Part shown: piece after piece, positions 5,235 to 11,794 of the stretch
Layout of the letters: the number at the start of each line of letters is the position of its first letter
How positions within the stretch are numbered: the stretch's first letter is position 1
Assembly (NCBI GenBank): GCA_947593275.1
Contig: CANQDN010000019.1
Location: 1-13,881, forward strand
Direction of reading: 5' to 3'
DNA: 13,881 nucleotides
Origin: an uncultured Bacilli bacterium
Lineage (GTDB): Bacteria > Bacillota_I > Bacilli_A > RF39 > UBA660
The notes under the pieces: model-generated
What the model saw: the letters and a program-made list of their open reading frames with translations, nothing else
What the model was told of the DNA's origin: nothing
The model's database searches: none
Position numbers and translations under genes: made by a program

Positions 5235-5798
5235 ATGAAAAGTTATTTATATAAAATGATTTGTTATATCTTCATAGTAGGTAGTTTAATCATTGTATAT
5301 AAGAATAAAAGTCAAAGTAGAATAATGGAAAATTATGTTGTTAATAGTATGGCACTACAAAATATTTCAGATAGTGTCTATGAAGAACAGATTGTTTATG
5401 AGGGATTAACTTTAACAGAGTTAAGTAATAAAATAGATAATGTTTTAAATTCTAATTTAGAGGGTTATGGTAATTTTATTGCGGTTCAAGCCTTAGAAAA
5501 TGATGTAGATCCTGTGGTTGCTTCAGCGATTATTTTAGTGGAGACGGGATGTAAGTGGAATTGTAGCTATTTAGTTAGAGCGTGTAATAATGTTGGAGGA
5601 ATGAAAGGTAGAGGTTGTGGATCCTATGGTAGTTTTGGTTCACTTAATGAAGGAATAGAAGCTTTTATTGGGAATTTAAGTCGAAATTATTATCAATATG
5701 GGTTAAATACTCCAGAGTTAATGAATCATAAATATGCAGAGAATCCTAATTGGCATAACGATGTTAATTATTATGTAGATTTAATAAAGGCAAGCTAA
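5235..5798 (+). CDS. Membrane-anchored lysozyme-fold / glucosaminidase-like protein, 187 aa
   Basis: An N-terminal TM segment (about residues 7-22) with few flanking charges acts as signal anchor, placing the rest outside the membrane. The C-terminal domain (about 75-185) resembles N-acetylglucosaminidase/lysozyme-like domains (PF01832 type): VASAIILVETGCKWN with candidate catalytic Glu103, then CNNVGGMKG in place of the usual N-P/V-x-GI/K strand, a Gly-rich turn, and the helix SLNEGIEAFIGNLSRNYY. Four Cys (106, 110, 117, 128) in the active-site region may form disulfides, which is unusual for the family. It would cut glycan strands during growth, fitting its place between rodA and murD. The SD is GGGGGAT. 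It has its own consensus promoter, and its terminator overlaps the stop codon. Confidence 0.7.
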   Translation: MKSYLYKMICYIFIVGSLIIVYKNKSQSRIMENYVVNSMALQNISDSVYEEQIVYEGLTLTELSNKIDNVLNSNLEGYGNFIAVQALENDVDPVVASAIILVETGCKWNCSYLVRACNNVGGMKGRGCGSYGSFGSLNEGIEAFIGNLSRNYYQYGLNTPELMNHKYAENPNWHNDVNYYVDLIKAS

Positions 5799-5811
5799 AC
5801 TTGCTTTTTTT
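5786..5811 (+). terminator. Terminator overlapping the end of the glucosaminidase-like gene
   Basis: GCAAG (5790-5794) pairs with CTTGC (5800-5804) and can extend outward through A-T and G-T pairs, followed by TTTTTTT (5805-5811). The last codons and the TAA stop (5796-5798) lie inside the hairpin. The descending arm also holds the -35 box of the next gene. Confidence 0.7.
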
Positions 5812-5829
5812 GATGTTTTTGTTTATAAT
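5801..5829 (+). promoter_or_regulatory. Promoter of the zincin gene, built into the preceding terminator
   Basis: TTGCTT (5801-5806) and a perfect TATAAT (5824-5829) are 17 bp apart. The -35 box is the 3' arm and first T residues of the upstream terminator. AGGTGA (5836-5841) follows the -10 box by six bases, so the leader is very short. Confidence 0.7.
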
Positions 5830-5846
5830 TATAATAGGTGAAGGAT

Positions 5847-7643
5847 ATGCAAGAATATCAACTTTTAGGAAATATTAATTATCAAAATAAGATTGTTGCT
5901 ATTTTTCAGGATAAAGTGGGGAGAAAGACTTTTTTAGAAGTTGATAAAAAGGGAGAGTATCAGTATTTATCAGTAAAAGATTTTCTTTATTTAAATAATA
6001 TATATAATAATGTTAATGCTTTAGTTTTAGATGTTCCTAGGTATAAGTTTAGAGAGATGGCGGTGTTATCTATTACAGGAGCACTTATATTAAATATAGT
6101 AGTACAAAATTTTAATTTAGAGAGTAAAGCTTTTAGATCTTATGAGGCATCTATTTTGGGGAATAGTTTAACATTAAGTTTAGAAGATGAACCAAAGGAA
6201 TATGTTTATTTAGATAAAATAGAAGATGTGGAAGAGTTTTTGAATGATGATCGTGATATAAAGGCGATATTAGAGAATAATTCGGATATTCCTTTAGAAT
6301 ATAAAGATTATATTTATACATTTAAAGATAAGTTAATAGAAGCTTATCCGGAGTTTGATTTAAGGATTTTTTATCATAATTTAAAGACTTTAAAAGTGGT
6401 TTTGATGAGTGAAGATGAGCTTAAAAAAGAGCATGGGAGTATTACACACAATGTAGGAGGGTTTTATAAAGCTAATTTAAATACTATTTATATACCTTAT
6501 AACTGTGATTTAGGGACATTTATGCATGAACTTGGGCATACTACTTATCACTTTTATTTAGAAAAAGATAATAAAGTTTATTTAAGAACTGTTTTAAAGG
6601 GTAGATTTTTAGATGAAGCCTTAAATAGTGAGATAGCAAATGCTATAGGGGATGATCAATCTTATCAGATGGAAAAGGGACTTAAAGATTATTTATTTAA
6701 GATGGCTGGTTTATCTATTAGAGATTATAATTATAATGGAGTTAGTTATTTAATTGATGCTTTAAAGAAGAAGTATCCGGATGTAGATATTAATTATATA
6801 ATAGATGTAGGAGATTTGGGGAAAGATACTTTAATTAAAAAGGGTGAGCATCTTAGTTTAGATAGCTTTCCATATCTTCTTCCAGAGTTATTTAAGATGT
6901 GTACTAAAAATATAGATAAAGATAAACCTTTTTTAGTATTTGAAGAGTTTTTAGATTTATTTAAGTATACAGAAGATAAGAGGAAAGCTTTTAGTTATTT
7001 AGAAGAGTTTTTAGAGGTTTTAAAAGTAAATAATATTCCTTATAATATAAACATGAATATATTTAATTATAGAGATATTGAGGGATTATTAGTAAGTAAA
7101 TATGGGGTTTTTCCAATAGATAGAAAAGATAATAATTATTATATTATAAAGGAAGATGGGGGAAGTACTTTAGTAGATTTAAAAGATTATAAAGGGGTTA
7201 TATATGATTTTTCAGATATAGAAAGTAGATTTATTAAGAAAGGGCTTGATTCGGGGGATAGTTTGGATAAGAAAGATTTTTGGCAAGAGTTTTCTTTAGA
7301 GTATCCGGATATTAAGAGTTATAGTTATAGTAAAATACCTATTTATTATAATGGAGGATTATTGATGGAAGAGTTTTTAGGAGACTTGGAAATTGCGATA
7401 ACTCATGGTTTAGAGGGATATGGGTTTAGAATAACTAAAGGGGATCAAGTAATTATTGATACTAATCCGGAATATAAAGTAGTAACTAATAAGATTGGGT
7501 TAGATAGATATGTTTCTTTTGGGAATATAAATGATAGATTAGAATTAAAAGATGTTTTAAATTGGGATTATGTTTTAAGTAATAAAGTAGGCTTTAAAAG
7601 ATATTTTAAAGAAGTAACACCAGAGATAGTTTTGGGATTATAA
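5847..7643 (+). CDS. Membrane-anchored zinc metalloprotease-like protein (HELGH), 598 aa
   Basis: The signature MHELGHTTYH contains HExxH (H227, E228, H231), the zinc-binding and catalytic motif of zincins. Thirty residues on, FLDEALNSEIA offers E257 or E262 as third ligand, as in gluzincins. One hydrophobic segment (about residues 69-87) could place the protease domain outside and about 68 residues inside the cell. The remaining 340 residues, acidic and rich in Asp, Lys and Tyr, match no family I know. The start is ATG 5847, after AGGTGA; GTG 5838 lies inside the SD. It lies between a wall hydrolase and murD, so a role in processing surface or wall proteins is plausible but unproven. It has its own promoter. 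Confidence 0.6.
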   Translation: MQEYQLLGNINYQNKIVAIFQDKVGRKTFLEVDKKGEYQYLSVKDFLYLNNIYNNVNALVLDVPRYKFREMAVLSITGALILNIVVQNFNLESKAFRSYEASILGNSLTLSLEDEPKEYVYLDKIEDVEEFLNDDRDIKAILENNSDIPLEYKDYIYTFKDKLIEAYPEFDLRIFYHNLKTLKVVLMSEDELKKEHGSITHNVGGFYKANLNTIYIPYNCDLGTFMHELGHTTYHFYLEKDNKVYLRTVLKGRFLDEALNSEIANAIGDDQSYQMEKGLKDYLFKMAGLSIRDYNYNGVSYLIDALKKKYPDVDINYIIDVGDLGKDTLIKKGEHLSLDSFPYLLPELFKMCTKNIDKDKPFLVFEEFLDLFKYTEDKRKAFSYLEEFLEVLKVNNIPYNINMNIFNYRDIEGLLVSKYGVFPIDRKDNNYYIIKEDGGSTLVDLKDYKGVIYDFSDIESRFIKKGLDSGDSLDKKDFWQEFSLEYPDIKSYSYSKIPIYYNGGLLMEEFLGDLEIAITHGLEGYGFRITKGDQVIIDTNPEYKVVTNKIGLDRYVSFGNINDRLELKDVLNWDYVLSNKVGFKRYFKEVTPEIVLGL

Positions 7644-7648
7644 GTTTA

Positions 7649-7677
7649 TTGCTTTTTTTCTTTTTTTATCATATAAT
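7649..7677 (+). promoter_or_regulatory. Promoter of murD
   Basis: TTGCTT (7649-7654) and a perfect TATAAT (7672-7677) have a 17-bp spacer, the same hexamer pair as the promoter at 5801-5829. The spacer is nearly all T. The -35 box starts six bases after the preceding stop codon. I see no stable stem before the T-run, so no terminator is called here. Confidence 0.75.
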
Positions 7678-7694
7678 TTATTTGGGTGAATATT

Positions 7695-9020
7695 ATGTTT
7701 CAAGATAAAAAGATTTTAATATTGGGTATGGCTAGAAGTGGATATGCGGCAGCTTTACTTTTAAGTAAATATAATAATCAAATAATTGTAACGGATAGTA
7801 AGAAACAAGAGGAAGAGAAGCTTAATAATTTAAAGAAGTTAGGTATAGAGTTTATAGAAAGTGATAATCCTGAGGATTTACTGGATGATAGTTTTAATTT
7901 GGTAATTAAGAATCCAGCGGTATTTCCTACGCATCCTTGTATTATTAAAGCGAGAGATTTAGGAATAACGGTTGTAAATGAAATGGAAGTGGGGTATCAC
8001 TTTTTACCAAGTAATCTAACAATTATTGGTGTTACAGGATCAAATGGGAAGACGACTACTACAACTCTTATAAATGAAGCTTTAAAGAAAGCCGAGTTAC
8101 CAGTTATTTTAGGGGGTAATATAGGGATTCCTTTATGTGAATTAATAAATAATAATAAAATTAAAGAAAAAGATATTTTGTTACTAGAAATATCTGATCA
8201 TCAATTAAATGATTTTAAAGATTTTAAAACTAATATAAGTGTACTTACTAATTTATGTCCAACGCATTTAGATTATCATGGGTCATATGAAGTTTATAAA
8301 AGGGTTAAACATAGAATATTTAATTATCATACAAAAGATGATATTGCTATAATAAATTATAATAATGAAGATAGTATGGAACTTACAAAAGATATTAAAG
8401 ATACTAAGTATTATTTTAATAGTAAAGATAATTATTATAGTGATCAGGGGATATATATAGATAATAAATTAGTTGTAGAGACGAAAGATATTTTACTTAA
8501 AGGGAGTCATAATTATGAGAATATTTTAGCTATGCTTTTAGTTTTAAAAGTGTTAGATGTACCTTTTAGGTATGCAATAGATGTCTTAAAAGAATTTAAA
8601 GGGGTAGAGCACCGATTAGAGTTTGTAAAAGAAATAGAGGGAGTAAAATATTATAATGATTCTAAATCTACTAATCCAACAGCCACGGTGACAGCTTTAA
8701 AAAGTTTTCAGGAAAATATTTTGCTTATTTTAGGGGGAATGGATCGGAATCAAGAGTTTGATGAGTTAGTTCCTTATCTTAGCAAAATAAAGAAAGTTTA
8801 TGCAATTGGGGAAGTAAGAGAGAAAATAAAAGAGTTTTGTTTAGATAATCAGGTTCTTTGTGAAGAGTTTGAGTTTTTAAAAGAAGCTTTATTAAAAATA
8901 AAGAAAGATGTTAAAGAAAAAGATATAGTTTTATTAAGTCCGGGGTCGGCTTCTTGGGATCAATATGCGAAATTTGAAGATAGAGGACAAGAATTTAAAG
9001 AGATAGTTAATGGTTTTTAA
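7695..9020 (+). CDS. murD: UDP-N-acetylmuramoylalanine--D-glutamate ligase, 441 aa
   Basis: MurD adds D-Glu to UDP-MurNAc-L-Ala with ATP in the cytoplasm, the second step of stem-peptide synthesis. Visible marks are the N-terminal Rossmann loop GMARSGYAAA, the ATP loop GVTGSNGKTTTT (112-123, K119), GGNIG, the central H191-L-D193 segment, the lysine that is carbamylated in Mur ligases (K205 in VKHRIF), GVEHRLEFV, YNDSKSTNPTAT, LILGGMDRN and the C-terminal SPGSASWDQYAKFEDRGQEF that binds D-Glu. The length is normal. Two motifs deviate: EISDHQL (165-171) replaces the common E-x-SSFQL, and THLD replaces DH(M/L)D. The start is ATG 7695, after GGGTGA; GTG 7686 lies inside the SD. It has its own promoter, and a terminator overlaps its stop. 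Confidence 0.95.
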   Translation: MFQDKKILILGMARSGYAAALLLSKYNNQIIVTDSKKQEEEKLNNLKKLGIEFIESDNPEDLLDDSFNLVIKNPAVFPTHPCIIKARDLGITVVNEMEVGYHFLPSNLTIIGVTGSNGKTTTTTLINEALKKAELPVILGGNIGIPLCELINNNKIKEKDILLLEISDHQLNDFKDFKTNISVLTNLCPTHLDYHGSYEVYKRVKHRIFNYHTKDDIAIINYNNEDSMELTKDIKDTKYYFNSKDNYYSDQGIYIDNKLVVETKDILLKGSHNYENILAMLLVLKVLDVPFRYAIDVLKEFKGVEHRLEFVKEIEGVKYYNDSKSTNPTATVTALKSFQENILLILGGMDRNQEFDELVPYLSKIKKVYAIGEVREKIKEFCLDNQVLCEEFEFLKEALLKIKKDVKEKDIVLLSPGSASWDQYAKFEDRGQEFKEIVNGF

Positions 9021-9038
9021 TTGTTGACTATCTTTTTT
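9001..9038 (+). terminator. murD terminator
   Basis: AGATAGTTAA (9001-9010) pairs with TTGACTATCT (9024-9033) over 10 bp with one G-T, followed by TTTTTT (9033-9038). The ascending arm is coding sequence and the stop codon (9018-9020) is in the loop. TTGACT of the descending arm is also the next gene's -35 box. Confidence 0.8.
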
Positions 9039-9052
9039 CTTTATGCTATTAT
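9024..9052 (+). promoter_or_regulatory. Promoter of the coiled-coil membrane gene, overlapping the murD terminator
   Basis: TTGACT (9024-9029), 17 bp, then TATTAT (9047-9052) with an upstream TGC that makes an extended -10. The -35 box is the 3' arm of the murD terminator stem. Confidence 0.75.
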
Positions 9053-9073
9053 ACACCTTATGGGTGATTTAAA

Positions 9074-9661
9074 GTGAAATTGGAGATTGATGAGAATAAA
9101 ATTAAAGATTTACTTATTCTAGAAAATAAAATTAAGAATATTAATTTAAATATAAATAGTAATGAACAAGAAGTAGAGAATCTTTATGGTACAGCTTTAG
9201 AGTTATGTATTATTTTAGGGGGTTTTTGTTTATTTAATTATTTTAGGCATGGAAGTCATGAAATGTTTGCTTTTTTTAGGAAAATGGTGGTTATTATAGG
9301 GGGTACTTCTGGGCTTTTTGGTTGTTTTAATTTAGCTTATTTAAATAATAATATAGGGAAATTAAAGGATACTAAAAGAAATTTAGAACAGGATAAAAAG
9401 GAATTAGAGGGAAGTTTGAATATTTTAGAAAAAGAAGTAAAAAAAGAGATAGATGATCATAAAAAATCAGTCTATCTAGATATTATTAGTGATTATAGTA
9501 GAAATCCTTTAGTTTATCTTAATATGGCTCAAAAAGGGGTTTTGGGGAAGTTTTTAATTGTTAATTTTGATCTTAGTTATGAAGAGTATGGGACTATTAT
9601 GAATGTGTTAGATGCTTTTATTGAGGATGATATGGCACTTAAAAGAACATTAAAGAGATAG
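9074..9661 (+). CDS. Hypothetical membrane protein with two TM segments and a coiled coil, 195 aa
   Basis: I do not recognise the family. A charged N-terminal helix (1-39) is followed by two hydrophobic segments (about 40-57 and 71-90) joined by a short basic/aromatic loop. A strongly heptad-like charged helix (about 91-130, KLKDTKRNLEQDKKELEGSLNILEKEV) comes next, then a C-terminal soluble part. Both ends probably face the cytoplasm. The start is GTG 9074: GGGTGAT lies seven bases before it, the earlier GTG runs into a stop, and there is no early ATG. Its last 12 bases overlap the 3' end of the convergent XRE gene of cassette 2, with no terminator seen between them. Confidence 0.7.
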   Translation: MKLEIDENKIKDLLILENKIKNINLNINSNEQEVENLYGTALELCIILGGFCLFNYFRHGSHEMFAFFRKMVVIIGGTSGLFGCFNLAYLNNNIGKLKDTKRNLEQDKKELEGSLNILEKEVKKEIDDHKKSVYLDIISDYSRNPLVYLNMAQKGVLGKFLIVNFDLSYEEYGTIMNVLDAFIEDDMALKRTLKR

Positions 9662-10105
9662 ATCTGGTGAGTTGGTTCTTCCTAATAAGTAATCGGCACT
9701 TATTTTGTATTTTTTACAAATGGTATATAAGAAGGGTAATCCGATTAGTTTTTTACCTTTTTCGTATATACTCCAGGTTGGTTGATCAATATTTAAGATT
9801 TCAGAGATCTTTACTTGGGTTAGTTTTTTGTTTTTTCTAAATGTTTTTAGATTGTTTCCGACGTTAGTTAAGTTTAGATCTTTATTAATATCTTTATATT
9901 GTCTAATATTGGTAAAATCAAAGATATAATCTAAAGATACATCAAAATAATTGCAGAGAGTTATTAAATGTTTTAAGGGTATAACGACGTATTCTCTTTC
10001 GTATTGGCCGTATACTCTTTTATTTAAATGCAATAAACTTGAAACTTCATATTGGCTTATTTCTTTTTCTTCTCTTAAAAATTTTAACTTATTTCCATAA
10101 AACAT
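9650..10105 (-). CDS. Tandem double-HTH XRE regulator of cassette 2, 151 aa
   Basis: Two Cro/C1-type HTH domains are joined in one chain. The first (about residues 6-62) contains LREEKEISQYEVSSLLHLNKRVYGQYEREYVVIPLKHLITLCNYFDVSLDYIF. The second (about 83-144) contains FRKNKKLTQVKISEILNIDQPTWSIYEKGKKLIGLPFLYTICKKYKISADYLLGRT. Both keep the Q-x4-L turn and the xYE after the recognition helix, so it reads as an internal duplication that may bind DNA as a pseudo-dimer. The start is fixed by GGTGAT six bases before the ATG. It is divergent from the secreted protein at 10249, across a 143-base region whose promoter parts are identical to those of cassette 3. A repressor role is inferred from layout. 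The regulator of cassette 3 is a close paralog. Confidence 0.85.
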   Translation of the reverse strand: MFYGNKLKFLREEKEISQYEVSSLLHLNKRVYGQYEREYVVIPLKHLITLCNYFDVSLDYIFDFTNIRQYKDINKDLNLTNVGNNLKTFRKNKKLTQVKISEILNIDQPTWSIYEKGKKLIGLPFLYTICKKYKISADYLLGRTNSPDLSL

Positions 10106-10132
10106 AAAATCACCAATTATATTTTCTCATAA
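10102..10132 (-). repeat. 31-bp identical repeat, regulator side (copy at 12244-12274)
   Basis: The regulator start codon, GGTGAT SD and TATAAT -10 box are base-for-base identical in cassettes 2 and 3, while the flanking bases and the coding sequences have diverged. Confidence 0.85.
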
Positions 10133-10144
10133 GTTTTTTAGTAA
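10116..10144 (-). promoter_or_regulatory. Promoter of the cassette 2 regulator
   Basis: On the minus strand a perfect TATAAT (complement of 10116-10121) lies one base before the GGTGAT SD. A weak TTACTA is found 17 bp upstream. Transcription would start in or after the SD, so the mRNA is close to leaderless. AGAAAAT overlaps the -10 box and recurs, in opposite orientation, at 10219-10225 in the leader of the surface gene. Confidence 0.55.
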
Positions 10145-10176
10145 AAGTTAAAAGGAATAAAATATCTATATTTTTC

Positions 10177-10205
10177 TTGACTTTTGACACTTGCTAGATT
10201 ATAAT
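10177..10205 (+). promoter_or_regulatory. Sigma-A promoter of the cassette 2 surface gene
   Basis: TTGACT (10177-10182), 17 bp, perfect TATAAT (10200-10205). The start is expected near 10212, giving a leader of about 37 bases with a purine-rich but weak SD (AGAGAGAAGAG). Confidence 0.8.
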
Positions 10206-10259
10206 TTTGATATAAGTTAGAAAATTATCATAGAAAGAGAGAAGAGCAATGAAGTTTGA
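10191..10259 (+). repeat. 69-bp identical repeat, surface-gene side (copy at 12332-12400)
   Basis: From TTGCTAG before the -10 box, through the leader and the first 11 coding bases, cassettes 2 and 3 are identical. The -35 boxes and the sequence before them differ. The repeat is either a recent duplication remnant or kept by gene conversion or selection. Confidence 0.9.
10201..10228. promoter_or_regulatory. Inverted repeat in the cassette 2 leader, candidate operator
   Basis: ATAATTTT (10201-10208) and AAAATTAT (10221-10228) form a perfect 8-bp inverted repeat around 12 bases. It overlaps the -10 box and the transcription start. The longer span compared with the 19-bp sites of cassette 1 fits a double-HTH regulator. 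Confidence 0.5.
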
Positions 10260-11682
10260 GAAAATAGGAAGTATTGGTTATAAAAAGGGATTTTTATATG
10301 GAATAATTATAACTTTAGTGTTTGTAGTAGTTATTAATTTATTTACATCACTAGCGAAGTATAGGCTTACAGAAAGTGTAAAGATAGTGGATAGTGTAGT
10401 AAGTTATTCACCGTATGATTTTAAGATAATGGAGATATATAAACAAAAAGAGGATAGTAAATGTACTGATAAAGATGGTGACTGTTATGAGAAACTTAGT
10501 GGTACAGATAGGATGCCAAGTGATGGTTATGTATTAAATAGTGAAAATAGTCATTGTGAATTAAATACAGGTGGAAAAGATAATGAAGCTAAGTTGACAA
10601 GTAATGAAGCAGGCGAGACAGTAATAAGTGGATTAACTGTAAGAGATAAGTGTTATTTATATTATGATAGAGAAAAAAGTGCGAAAGAATTAATTGTTGA
10701 TAATTCAAATTATCATGAAGGAGTAACTCCACATTTTGACGGCATAGCTTGTTTATCTGGATGTGATTATCAAGAAAATGGATTATACGAAACTGAAGAT
10801 GATTTTGGAGAAAGTTATTATTTTCGAGGAACAGTAGATGATAACTGGGTTAAATTTGGAATAGATAGCAATAATCAACCATTATGGTGGAGGATTATTC
10901 GTATTAATGGTGATGGAACAATTCGCTTAATTTATGCAGGAAGTGGTAATAATATATCAGACAAAGGTGAAGAAACAAATGCGTTATTAAATCAAACTTT
11001 CGATGCAAATAAATGGGACTATTTAAGCGTAGGTTATGAATATCAAAGTGGACAAGCTCACGGGAATGGAACACCAAGTAATGCATTAACTCAATTAGAA
11101 AATTGGTTTAAAGATAATTTAGAAGATGAATGGAACAATGGTAATGGTAAAATAGATAAAAATGCTGGTTTTTGTAATGATAGAACCCATTCTGACTATA
11201 ATTATACTGTGTGGAATGAAAATAATTTTTACGATGGTGGGGACCCTCTATATTCTCAATTCTACTTTGGAAGTTTTTTGAGATTATCAAGCTATAAGAC
11301 TCCAACCTTAAAATGTAGTACAAAAACTTACAAAAATGCAGACTTTTTTACATACAAAGGAGCGGCCAAAGGAACTCAAAGTTTAAACTATCCAATAGGA
11401 CTCATAACTGCAGATGAGGTAGCCTTTGCTGGAGGTTTACATAGTAAAATTAATTCAAAATATTGGCTATATACAAATCAAGAATATTGGACGATGTCTC
11501 CTTATATGTTTGAAGCTAGCTATCATGAATCGAGAGTATTTACTGTATATTCAGATGGAACATTAATTTACAAATCAATAGATTCAAAAATTGGCCTTCG
11601 CCCAGTCATAAACCTCAAAGCTGATACAGAGTTTACAGGTACTGGAATTTCAACAGATCCCTATGTAGTAAAAAATGCATAG
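10249..11682 (+). CDS. Cassette 2 secreted/anchored protein with C-terminal FGE/C-type-lectin-like domain, 477 aa
   Basis: Residues 15-32 are a hydrophobic signal/anchor ending TSLA-KYR, fitting signal-peptidase cleavage after A36. The N-domain (to about 142) has paired Cys and is nearly identical to that of cassette 3: SVKIVDSVVSYSPYDFKIMEIYKQKE, DRMPSDGY, ETVISGL, DKCYLYYDR. Then come CLSGCDY and the main domain from DDFGESYYFRG (D184): WWRIIRINGDGTIRLIYAG, LENWFKDNLEDEW, GFCNDR, LKCST, YPIGLITADEVAFAGG, YWTMSP (W414), a variable stretch, LRPVINLK (R451) and GTGISTDPYVVKN. Repeated Cys pairs support an extracellular location. It probably binds a ligand through the variable loop region; FGE-type enzyme activity is unlikely because the paralogs keep no obvious catalytic Cys pair near the C-terminus. 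Confidence 0.8.
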   Translation: MKFEKIGSIGYKKGFLYGIIITLVFVVVINLFTSLAKYRLTESVKIVDSVVSYSPYDFKIMEIYKQKEDSKCTDKDGDCYEKLSGTDRMPSDGYVLNSENSHCELNTGGKDNEAKLTSNEAGETVISGLTVRDKCYLYYDREKSAKELIVDNSNYHEGVTPHFDGIACLSGCDYQENGLYETEDDFGESYYFRGTVDDNWVKFGIDSNNQPLWWRIIRINGDGTIRLIYAGSGNNISDKGEETNALLNQTFDANKWDYLSVGYEYQSGQAHGNGTPSNALTQLENWFKDNLEDEWNNGNGKIDKNAGFCNDRTHSDYNYTVWNENNFYDGGDPLYSQFYFGSFLRLSSYKTPTLKCSTKTYKNADFFTYKGAAKGTQSLNYPIGLITADEVAFAGGLHSKINSKYWLYTNQEYWTMSPYMFEASYHESRVFTVYSDGTLIYKSIDSKIGLRPVINLKADTEFTGTGISTDPYVVKNA

Positions 11683-11720
11683 CTTGCCTATAGTGCTCTA
11701 ACTTTTTATCTATGGGCAAG
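11683..11720 (+). other. Conserved 3' hairpin of cassette 2
   Basis: CTTGCCTATAG (11683-11693) pairs with CTATGGGCAAG (11710-11720) over 11 bp with one G-T, starting immediately after the TAG stop. The 16-base loop contains TGCTCTAACTT (11694-11704). Compared with cassette 1 the CTTGCC/GGCAAG base is fixed, the loop-side pairs differ yet still pair, and the loop sequence is conserved. Confidence 0.8.
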
Positions 11721-11734
11721 ATTTGAAACTTCAT

Positions 11735-11758
11735 GGAAGATAATTTTCTTCCTTTTTT
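11735..11758 (+). terminator. Rho-independent terminator of cassette 2
   Basis: GGAAGA (11735-11740) and TCTTCC (11747-11752) form a stem with a 6-base loop followed by TTTTTT (11753-11758). It is preceded by the AAACTTCAT linker also found in cassette 1. Confidence 0.85.
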
Positions 11759-11794
11759 GTTTGATTATTAATTTTAGTTAAGATAAAATAATAC

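Noticed and set aside
7644..7671. Terminator between the zincin gene and murD
   Set aside because: There is a long T-run but I could not find a convincing stem before it.
10904..11323. Minus-strand open frames of 60 and 71 codons inside the cassette 2 surface gene
   Set aside because: They lie opposite a well-conserved coding frame, have no SD or promoter, and their His/Tyr/Leu-rich translations are typical shadow products.
3452..11720. Integron-like attC sites in the 3' hairpins
   Set aside because: The hairpins are simple stems with large loops and no R/L box pairs, and no integrase is seen. The divergent two-gene units with own promoters are unlike integron cassettes.
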